Part shown: positions 40,601 to 52,500 of the stretch, one piece after another | How positions within the stretch are numbered: the stretch's first letter is position 1 | How the letters are laid out: every line of letters begins with the position of its first letter | NCBI GenBank assembly: GCA_034670405.1 | Contig: JAXDDX010000001.1 | Location: 3,012,501 to 3,076,500, forward strand | Reading direction: 5' to 3' | Source of the DNA: Hoplostethus atlanticus | Taxonomy: Eukaryota > Chordata > Actinopteri > Trachichthyiformes > Trachichthyidae | DNA: 64,000 bases | Position numbers and translations under genes: made by a program | The notes under the pieces: generated by a model | Told to the model about the DNA's origin: nothing | What the model saw: only the letters and a program-made list of their open reading frames with translations | Database searches by the model: none

Positions 40601-43600
40601 CGTGCTGTACTTGAGGTTGTGCAATGTGAAGGAGGTCTCATTGGCGGGCAGCGCCAGCTCCTCCACTGGGCCCAGCTCATTGGAGTTATTGACTATAGAG
40701 GTGGAGGACGGGTGACAGGGAAATGGGCCAGTGGAGTGATGGGATGAGGTGGAAGCGGGGTGGAAGTGGGGATGTAGCGAGATAGGGTTAGGTGAGGGTG
40801 GTAGGTGGGGGTTAGAGTCAAAATGAGAGAGTTGGGAGTGAAAGGAGTAAAGAGGTATGGGGTTCAAGAGTGACATAGGTTGATTCATTAATTTGTGCCA
40901 TTGTAATTTAGGGAAAATACTCTTACGCTAAATCCTAAATGTTTATATTCTGTATACAGTACTGCATGGCGATGGCAAAATACAACATATAAAAAGAGGA
41001 CATACAGAACTGCAGAACTACTACATGTCGCTTACATGAAGGAAGGTGACCCTGGAAACTGCCTTATGAATGAATTCAACACTATACAAAGGTATATTGA
41101 TACTCTATCCAAACGCAGTGCCATGCCTGATATAGGTGCAATAGTACAATCCAATATCTTGCTGTGTTATACCCGAAGCTCACCTGGCTGATATCTGAGG
41201 GTGTAGCCAGTGAGGCGTCCATTATGGTCATGGGGAGGACCCCACTCCAGGGTGAGAGAGTCCAGGTTGGGGTCAGTGATTCTCAGGGAAGATGGAATAC
41301 TTGGGACTGCAGAATAGACAAACAAATCATAACTACTTACTTAGCTCATCACCATGAAACTACTTTTAAAACTACTAGGATTTCTAAATAACATCTTTAT
41401 TTGAATGGTCATTGAATGGTCAAAGTCCAAGAGGTCCTTGAGATGAATATTTCAATTTGGATGCAAATGCAAAGAAACAACATAAAAAGGAAATGTGCGC
41501 CTTTTCCCACCTCCCTCGGTTGTCTCAAACTGCAGGCTGGCGCTGGGGGGCCCCTCTCCCTTGCCATTATAAACCCTGATATTTAAGGAATAGAGGCTGG
41601 CGGGGTGCAGGCCAGGCAGCATGCCGTGGCTGTGGTTTCCACTGAAGGTCAGGATCTGCTTCTCCATATGATGGGGGTTGTGTTTGTGGAGGCCGCGCTC
41701 TCTCCAGTAGTATATCTAGTAGATAGAGTTAGAACATAAACCACGTGTTGTGTGCATCTTACATAGGGTAGGATGTGTGCGTGTGACGCTGCATGTGGTG
41801 CATCATACCTTGTATCCCTTGAGATGTCCTCGTACTGTTTTAGGGGGAACAGAATTCCAATGCACCTCTGCCAGCGAGCTGTTCATTGTTGAAACCCGGA
41901 CATTGTCTGGCGCTGCCACTGGCACTATGGGACGGACAAGAAACAAATCACAACAGTAAGCAGCTAAATAGGGAGCATACTGGATAAATACCATACATAA
42001 GACTAAGATGTCCCTTAGCATTATAAAAATGCCAGTATTTGTTATGGGTTACAAATGAGTCACTTCAGGCTCTGCTTTGTGTCAGTATAACTCACAGTCC
42101 TCTCCTGAGTGGCCATGAATAACAGCAGGCTCAGGTCCAGCTCCATAGTCGTTCAGGGCTTGAACTTTCAGCTCATATGGGACGAAGGTGGGCGTTCCAG
42201 AAACCATAAACTTGGAGACGTTAGCCACGGGCAGAGATGTCCACTCCTCGTCCACCTCCTTCTGCCTCCACATCACTTTATACTGCAGCCCTGGACCATT
42301 GGACTGGAGGCCTGTCAGTGGCTGGAGACGCGAAAGGTTTAAATTGAACTCCTTTCGCAATTGACTACTTGTACAGAAAATGAATGGTGTGAATATTGGT
42401 GGACAATAATAAAAGAGAGAGCTGTGATGACAAAAGCAAGCCCAGAAGGCCAGGTGACAACAGAATAACACCTTGCTGCATATTACAAGGACACTCTCTT
42501 TGTTTCCTGGATGACAACAAAAGATTAAAACAAATAGCCGTATATTACTTTCTCACCTTCCATGAGATTAGAAGATTGTCATGTTCTGTTCCATATCCCT
42601 CTACACCTGTAGGGTTCTCGTCTGGAGCTACGAAATGATGACACAGCAAAACATCACAACCCTGAATGGGCCACAGCAGGAAACACATCAACATGTAAAG
42701 AGTTTCATTCCACAGAAGTGATGCATCCCCCCCGAAAACTGCTGCCGACTCCTGATGATTGATGGCATGGAAGTAGCATACATTATGAGTTGCTATTTAA
42801 GATTTAGGAGTCAACGTGAAACAATTTGCTTACAAGACAGTTTATGTTTTTGAGAAAAACTCTTTTGTAATCAATCAACAACCATATAGTCAAATGATTG
42901 ATTGAGCTTCTACCTGCAGGGTTCGTCCTGTACACCTTGGAGGGAAAGCTAGGGTGGCTGAGGCCCACAGCATTGAGAGCCAGGACTCTGAAGCTGTAGT
43001 GGACATACGGGGAAAGCTTGAGGTGGGCTGTAGTCTTGGTTCCAAGGACCTCAGTCAGATTATGCCAGTGACCGCGGTGGTGGAGAGAGTCCTCATACTG
43101 GATCAGAAATTCTGCACAAAAATGATGCATTTAGAAAGTGATATGAATCGTTGAGCAAATATTTAATAGAGACTTCCATCACTGCGTAACTTATTTTAAA
43201 TTAACACTGAATGTCATTTAGTGACAATAGAGTGAACAATATCTTTAAGGTCCTGAGACGACTGTATAGTGGTTGTAAGACTGAAGACATTTCAAAAGGA
43301 TAGTGTCACGATCTTCTGTTGTAGGCTGAAAATTCAGCTTTTCACAAAGTGCTTCAGGTCACCTCACTGATTGATATCCCCTCTCTACTAACTGCTCTCT
43401 CTCTCCTTAGCTCTTACTTTGTTTCTTTTCCTAGTGTTTCTCTCTTACATAATCAAGTAATGGTCACAGGAGTATTGATAGGGTACTAAGGTCCTGACCT
43501 TTGCAGTCTAAGCTTATTCTAATGTTGCAGGACAGTCAGCTAGATGTAATACATGGGTCTGGGTCACTGGACCTAATAGCACCAACAGCTTGGGTAAGAT

Positions 43601-46600
43601 GCATGAACACATAAAACCCCAGACAGACACACAGACACACACATGCATGCACACACACACAAGACGTACTCAGTATGGCACTGTTGTGTTCATCGCCGGG
43701 GGTCCAAGTGAGCTGAACACTTCTCTCTTTCTGGTCCGTCAGCTCTAGGTCAGTGGGGGGGTCGGGTCGTTCTGGGGGAGATACAGCACAGGCAGACAAC
43801 ATCAACACACCGGACTGGAATGATATTCACACTGAATTAATACTCAGAATGTGAATGGATCATGCCATGCCACCGATGGAGCAAAACAAAAGAGGAAATC
43901 TGGTCGCATTCCGTTGCAACAAGGATCCAATGATATTACATAAATACTATTGACCATGAGTACATTGAGCATGTTGGTGAAACCAAGTAAATCTGTCAGT
44001 ATTTTCAACAATCTTGTCACATTCCATTTGACAATGTTAACTCATCTGTCCAGACGATACACATGCAGACAGTGCATCATGCATGTGAAACAACTGATGC
44101 ACAACTTAGCGTATCTTCCATAATATAGACGATATATTATTAATATAGATGATTATATTATAGGTATCGATATCACTAGAGAGGAAATGACACTTGTGTA
44201 TTGGAGTTGTAATAATAAAGCTCAGTGCATGCTTAGAATAAACGAATGGTGTGGAAATGGTGCATTTCAAAAGGTCCCCAGTAGGGAGATGCCAGCTTTA
44301 CAAACTATCATACTAAGCATTATGTATTTTGTATTATGTATTTATCTCAAAAAGAACATTGACGTTGGTAAATCAAAATGACAAAATATTGATCTCTTTG
44401 TCAGTCCAGATGCTGGTGATAGTCACAAACAAACACAGTACATTTTCGGGCCACGGCATGCTTTACTAAACAGATCTGGACAGAAATGTCCCACAAACAA
44501 CACAAGCCCAGCGGAGCATTGCACATCCGGGTGCTCCTGTATGCTGCAGGTTTACCGTAGACAGTAGCTGGTGTTGGTGTGGCCTCTGCCAGACAGGAAG
44601 GCAAGAGTGAAGTAGGGAGTTTAGTGGTCAGTCAGCCATAAGTAAACAAAGGAGATTATCTGGCTTGCTAAGAAGGCAAGAATCAAATATTCATGCTGCT
44701 GACATGATATTGGACTAAATCCACTCTGACCCTCTTAAGTAAACTCTCAGGCAATTAACCTTGAAGAGCTGAAAGGCATTCTGTTGTGTAAGCAAAGTAT
44801 TGGACAGATTCACTTATCTGGGAAGACCTGAGATGGAAAGAGGTTACACTTTAAAATGAAGAATTTGTGAGATTATTTTCAGAGTAATAATAATATAATA
44901 CAGGGTATGATAATATAATATACAGCTTCTATAAAGTTGTACATACCGACAACAGTGAGCTCAGCGCTGGCTGAGTCATGGTCCAGAGTGGTGTTCATGA
45001 TACAGGTGTACACTCCCTCATCATTCTCTATCACATCGGCGATGGTGAGGCTGTCAGAGTCCACAATGAACCTATAAACAAAAACATATATACAAACAAG
45101 TTCAGCACCATCAGACAGTATTTAATTAACCTGTATTCAACCAGGTAGACCCATCCACATTACAAATCCTGGCCTGCACAAGAAAGCAGCATTAATAACA
45201 TTAAAGTAAGAGACAAACCGCACACACCATGTGAGCATAAATACAATGAAATAAAAGGTAAGATAGCCGGACAGACGGCTGGCTGGCTGGATCAGTACTG
45301 TTGCAGACACAGGGTTAACAGTGTAGGAAGCGGGATATCTCCAAAAGGTGAGCAACAACACCAACCTCTCATCATCGGGCAGCTCTCCGTTGTCTTTGAG
45401 CCAGGTCACGGTGGGGATGAGAGAGGGGTCGTGTTTCACCTTACACTCAAACACCACCGACCTGCCCCTCTGGACCAACTTGTACTCCGGCTGCTTCAGG
45501 ATGCGGGTGGGCTCTGACGGGAGGGGAGGAAGGAGGTTGGGCAGAGTTCAGACTTGACAACATTAAAGAATCATCAAAGGATAAGCCTGTTCAATGTGAT
45601 CACGATGCCGTGTGTATGGAATGGGGTTTGACTTCAAAGGGCTACATTAGAAATAGCCTTCTGTGTATTATTAGCTAGTATTATGTACTTCCAGTTAGAG
45701 CTAAGAATTTTAACATCCGAGTTCATTTTCGTCCCGCCTAACAGTATCACTCTCACCTTTGACCTCCAGGCGGACATGATTCTCATAGATACCAATGGAG
45801 TTCCTGGCCACACAGGTGTATTTGCCACTATTATGGGCCTGGGCCACGTGGATCTCTAGAGTCCCATTGTCATGAAAGATGTAGCCGTCGCCATCCAGGG
45901 TGCTGGCACCTTTGAACCTGGGACAGAGAGGCAACCGCCGGGTCTGAACATTTGAAGAAACAAGCACACACACACACACACACACACAAAGTATAATCGG
46001 CTGATTTTTTTCCCTGTCGAAAGTTCATTAACTCACCATGTGATTTTAGGGATGGGTGACCCAAAGGAAGAGCAATCTATCAAGGCCCGGTGGTTTCTGA
46101 TGATCTGGTAGACTTTGTTGGCTTCTGTCAGCACTCTGGGCGGTTCAGCTGAAGACAACAGCCATTACTGAGATGTTATCACGCTCCGAAAATCAATGTA
46201 AATGGAATGCAGCATTGCAATACAGATGCAGTTCGACCCTAATGAACTTACAGAGAACATTGACAAAGGCGTTGGCCAGGAGGTAACCGAATTCATTGGA
46301 GACATTACACTGGTAGACTGCACTTGAGCCGGTCTGCACGTCAGTGTAGATGATGGTGTCGTCCTCCACCTTCCTGCTAGGATCCTTAGGGGAATCTGTT
46401 CATGGATAACAAGAGTTATGGCTGTAACTGTGGTCTTATGAACTCTGGATGAATCTTGATGAGAAGACAAGCTGGTATACAGGGGCGGGGGAAGTACTGC
46501 CCTACGTTATCCTAAATCACATGGCTGAGGCACTGCCTGGGGCACAGAGTTGACAAGTATGGCCACACAGATCGAACCCGGGCCCCTGTGGTTGCTGGGT

Positions 46601-47214
46601 GACCTCACTAACCACTAGGTGATCCTGCCACCCATCTAAGCACTGCCCCTACCGGTCAAAAATAATGAAATGGAAGCACATTGGAGCATCCTGGTTGCTC
46701 AGTCAGCTAAGGCGCATACCATGTAACAGGTCGTGGGTGTGAATCTGGGTGGGTGTGAATCTGGCCTAGGACCTTTGTTGCATGTCATTCCCCTCTTCCA
46801 ATCTTTCCTGTCTTTCTCTACAGTGTCTATCAAATGAAACTGCCAAAAAGGCAACTCTGAATCTGTGAATCTACATTGTTGTGTCTCATACAATTGAATA
46901 AAACAACAACTCTAAGCATGTAAGGAAAATAAATGTTTTAAACATCGTACGTTTTAGGCAGAGGAACAAGTTGCACTCACTCTCTATGGGAATGCCATTC
47001 ATGGCCCAGGTGATGGTGGGCTTGGGTGAGCCATTGGCCCTGCAGGTCAGTACACCAGTCTCTCGAGGAGCCAGAACAAGGTTCCTGGGAGGGCCACTGA
47101 GCCAGTATGGAGAGGCTGAAAATAGAACAGAGCGCAGCAGAAGGCAGGAGAATTAATCACTGGACACACGGCCCTGTTGGCATCTGTGCATAAATGAATT
47201 ATGAGATGGAGGAG

Positions 47215-47256
<42 letters not shown>

Positions 47257-49333
47257 AAGACAGAACAGCCACATGGTACATGCCCTAATGGGATCCTGTG
47301 CGTTTCATCATGGACAGACCTTTGACCGCGATGCGGATGGTGTGGTGGACTGAGCCAAGCCGATTCCTGGCTGTGCAGCGGTAGTCTCCGGCATCGGACT
47401 CCGACACATTCACAATACGCAGGGTCTTCTGGTAGTGCAGGAAGAACGTGCGTTTGGCCGGGAGATCGCCGCTCACTTTGGTCCAGGAGATCTCAGGGGT
47501 GGGTCTGCATTCACCAAGAGATAGGGAGGGAAGGGAATGAAAAGTCGGATTAAAAGAAGAGAAAGAAAAAAGGGAGATAACCGTCTTACTCATGCAGGTG
47601 GGTATTGCATTCATTCAGGATTGAAATGACGACGGTTGCTACACAGTTTCACTTACAGTCCTTCGGCGATGCACTCCATCTCCAGCACTTGTCCTTTAAG
47701 AACCATACTGGAGCTGGAAAGGCCAGATGGGATGAGGAAGGTTGGCCTCCTCTCGTCTGCTGGGGCTTCTGCAGTTACACACACACACACACACACACAA
47801 AGTTACGATGTTTATCCTTCACTATCAGACCAGTACAACAGTGGAGATGCAGGCCCAGTCCAGGCCCTCCAGACTAAAACCCCTTTTGCTTACTGTAATC
47901 TGTGGTATAAGAAATCTACGAGGAGTCTGACCTGCACAGGCATGCAGGCACTTCAATGTAGACCACTATTCTTGTATTTTATGGTTGTGTGTAAATGTTA
48001 TAGCCATGTTGTACTGTGTGCTGTGGTCTTTTATTGCTAATCAATTGCCCTCTGGCATTATAATAAAGATAGTACCGAACTAAACATGTGAATGTAGCAG
48101 TAGAGACAGGATGAGGATACTGCTCTCTGACAATTATAAATAATCATGTACAAATTGTTGAACAAATAATCTGCCAAACTAATAACAAACAAAAGCTGAA
48201 TAAATAGTTTATAACAATGGCGATGATGATACCTGTTAACAACCTAACGTTGAGTGATGGCATGGAAGTCATTCAATGAGAACCACTGTCTCAGGTTAGC
48301 CTCAATGTGAGCTCTTGTGGCCTCTTTATCGTATCAGTCAGACAAAGAGACAAAACCCGATGGTCTTTCAAACAATGAAAAATGAACAGAGGAGGAAATG
48401 ATAGGTGGCAGAGAGGTTAACAAGTAGGTGGATGCTAGAATTAGGCAAGGGCAGCGGGGTTGTGGGAAGAGTTATTTGGGAATTGGGAAGTACGAGATTT
48501 CTGTTCTGACCGTTTGACAGATTGAAGCAAATAGAAAAGGAACATTTCCATCTAAGCATATGTCTAGACTTTTAAGAATCATGTTTTTTTCAATGTTGAC
48601 ACAGTACAGACGGTCTTTATCCAAGTTACAGGGTCAGTTCAAGCCAATAGTGGAACCACCATGCAATGGCCATTTAAGCTATTTGTAGGAGAGAGTATGC
48701 GGTTACCAAAAGGTTTGTGATTGGATAGAACAGGAGGAGAGGAGACGTAGGCAAATACATAGGGTATTTTGCTTTGAAGGTTAATGTTAGTGGGTGACGG
48801 CGAGTATTCGGTGCTCTAGGGAGGGGTAAACACTAGGGGGTGCCAAAACTCACCACTAAATAAATCAGTGTCATTGTAAAAAGCTGCCATTGTCTCATTG
48901 ATTGCATCCACTGAAACACAACAGAAAATCAAACATGCCACAAGTTGAAATCATCAAGCAAATACCAAAGAAAACTTAACAACTTAACATGAGAGTGCTG
49001 AAAATCAACACAACGTCAAATGACTTTCAAATCATAGATGAGCAATGATCTTCATTTGTGGTCTGTGAATCTGGTGGGAACAGCCTGGCGTCGTGTTAAC
49101 TGGAAATGCTAGGCTGAATGAGAACAGTCTTTGTTGTTGGCAGAGAGTGCGTATGAATTCCTGACAGAAGCAATAAAATGAACATCTGCTTTGCAGATAG
49201 AGCAGAGAGCCATGAGATCTCTGACAATATGTCTTTTCAGAGAGACGACTACCACTGGCGTCTCTGAGGATTGGATCAGAGATAGGAAGCACAGATTTCC
49301 TCCTACACAGTCATAGCATGTTCACTGGATGTG

Positions 49334-49374
<41 letters not shown>

Positions 49375-49471
49375 GCACACACACACACACACACAAACTG
49401 TCACATTCTATTTGTCTCAGTCATACTAGCACATTCCACATTCACTGGAATTGACTCTCTTTATCTCTCTC

Positions 49472-49524
<53 letters not shown>

Positions 49525-52500
49525 GACACTTACGATTGAGGACCTTGACAGTAATGGGCTGTTTCTGCTGGATGGTCTGTGTGTGGGGGAAGCGGGCGTA
49601 ACAGATGTAATCGTTCCTGGAATCCTTCTTCAGGATGTTAGAGAAGTAGAGGTCTCCATTTAGGGCCTGGGACACCCTGCTGCTCTGAGGCAGTCTCTGG
49701 AAGTCTGAAAGGCATCGCAATTACAAGACAGTCAGATTAAAGGTGTATCATGACCAAATGAATTGTGGTATCTTAAGTTTAATCATGTAAACAAATGAAA
49801 CCATGGTCTAGAAGAGTGGTAGCCTCTATCTCACGCCAGTGGTACTGTGAGTGCAGGTGTTTCTCAAAATTCATCACATTTCCCATAAACCCCACTGTTT
49901 CCTGTCGCACAGAGGATGTTGCTACTTGTTCCCCTTCACCCTCCTTGGCGCTGTACGCTTGCTTTCTCTTTTACTTGACTTGAGAAGATAAACATTTCGG
50001 AAGGCCTTTCACTCGTTCCACCATCTGCAGTTGCGCAAAAACAGCGGCTGCCTTTGTGTTTTGTGCCATAAAACAATCATCCTTTGTGCCGTAAAAAACA
50101 ATCCAGCAGATTTCTCACAAAATCCAACTCAGTGGCAAACAATATAAAATGCCAGGTAGAGGCCGGTAGAGGCTGCCAATCCTCTCGGCAATGGTCTTGT
50201 TTACGGTAATTAAATAATGTCTCAAAATAAACTGTTTATTGCATGCTGTTATGGATATGCACAACACACGCACACAAAAACGAAGGATTATTACCACAAA
50301 GAGACATACATGTCATTGTTAAGTCACTTTGTGCGACAGTGTGACGACAGTGTGTTCGGTGCAGCTACAAAGTTATTGTCCATGACGGAAGTGCTTACTA
50401 TTGTCCATCCAGAATATGATGGGAGGGGGCAGGCCAGCAGGGGGTCGGCACTGCAGCACCAGGGACACACCCTCCTGAACAACGATTGGCTGATTGCTTT
50501 CCTTTGACCACAAGGGGGACCCTGGATTGGTTGGAGAAGGAGTAGGGACACACAAGTCAATGGGTGAGTTTCATAGTCCCAAATACACTTGGATGAAATA
50601 TGGGCTGCTAATGGCCTGTGACTGACATGATGACAGAGGTGACGAGGCAAGATGGAAGGGATGTAGCTGTGTTGTAATTGAATCACAATACACCAGAGGG
50701 AAACACAGAGGGATGTTCAGGTCCACTATTCAAATCCTAAAACAAACATGCAGCTGTTACCTTCCAGGAAGAGCGCTCTGAAGACAGAAAATGCAACTTA
50801 TTTGTTAGAAAAAGAAAAAAAAAAACGAAGTGGGTTTCCGTGAATTATCTGAGATAGGCATGAGATGAACAAAATGGAGAGGAAGAGAAATGACCAATAG
50901 AGGTGTTGCAGAAGCATTGTAGAACCCCCGAGTGGCCATGTTGGGAGACCACCACACTGCAAACACAGATTTCCCAATGTTGTTACACATCAGGAGAAAC
51001 AACAAAATGAACAGGATCGCCTCAGTCAAGTGCAATCTCATATCTGGTGATTATATCTGGATACCGCTTGCTATCCAAGTAAGAGACAACAAGAAATCTT
51101 ACACAACTTTAGAGAGAAAAATGCCTGCATGATTGCCGGCACACACAACAGCAGAGTCGGCTGTCACGACATCACCGGTGTAAAAACTAAATTTGGCAGT
51201 GGCAGCAAGACGGATAAGCAAGGAGTAAGTTTACTGAAACACAATCTATACCAGCAGATGTTACTGCAGCAGAAGTGTTTACTGATTTTGTTGCATGGTA
51301 CTAGGGGCCAGAGACTAGGTAGTTAACCATGTCGGGGGATGGAGTAAATGGATACATTTTGATACTGTAACGGTCAACATCTATCACTTCAATCTTTTAA
51401 AGATATTTCTGTTTTTCAGGTCTGGACAGATTTGATATGGAATGAGCCATTGCAGCCAGCAGCAGGTGCTGGTCTTCCACTAAGCTGCCAGTGGTCTTCC
51501 AACAGGGCGTCAGTATGGTTGCTGCGGCATTTAGAAAGCTTCTGCAAAGCATGTAAGATTAGTTTAGTGATAAAACCAGACTCCTTACTCGACTGTCGTA
51601 TGACGATATTGTTGGAAACAGCTGTTCCATGTTCATTCCTAGCTGTACACTGGTACACCCCCTCGTAATGCTCTGCCTTCTCTCCACTGATGTCCACCTC
51701 CAGGGTACCGGAGCGGGGCTTCATGGTGACCTTGGGTTCCTGGTCAATGTCAAAGTGGGTTCCATTTCTTGTCCAGGAGAAACTGAAGACGAAACCGGAT
51801 CAGTGTCATAATGTAATACTCACAGATAACCAAATTGTGTTGTGATGATCTGGTGAAGTGCAAAGCCAGCATTTTCACTGCACTGTCATACAAGACAAGG
51901 CCTATGGAGGTACTGAGAAAAGGTACTGATTGCGGTAGAATGGAGTTCTGAAATAGCTTATGTGGATTGTGAAATGTGTATGTGTGTGTGGGTGTGTGTT
52001 TTTTTGTATTAACTCTGTGTATCTCTCAAATGACCTGTAGATAGACTATTCACGCGGGCCTAGCATTGGCTAGAATCAGCCTAGACAACGGCAACATGTT
52101 TCTGAACTAAATACTAGCTCTATTTAGTAGGTTCCAATAAATCAGAAGTTTCTTAAGATTTGATCTCAGAAAACGTGCCAGCTGTCAGTTTAAGATAATA
52201 ATCAGGATTGAGACTATTGCCCATTTTGACTGAATTCACTGAATGCACAGGTGTGTGGTGTCGGGTTCAGACAGTCCTACCTGGGATGAGGCTTCCCCTT
52301 TGCCTCACAATGTATGATAATGTTCTCTCGTGGGTCGATGATGTAATCCTTGGGGGATTGGTGAGTTATGGTCGGTGGCTGTGGCACTAAAGGAGATCAG
52401 AAACAGGCTGATATTCAATCACAACCTTTACTGCATAACTAAGCTCTTTTCTATCGCTGTATCGACCACAGCAGCCGTCAGCACCAATCACATGCAGACT

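Noticed and set aside
46682..46780. Possible tRNA gene
   Set aside because: A- and B-box-like motifs are present but the sequence continues into a SINE body with no acceptor stem or cloverleaf.
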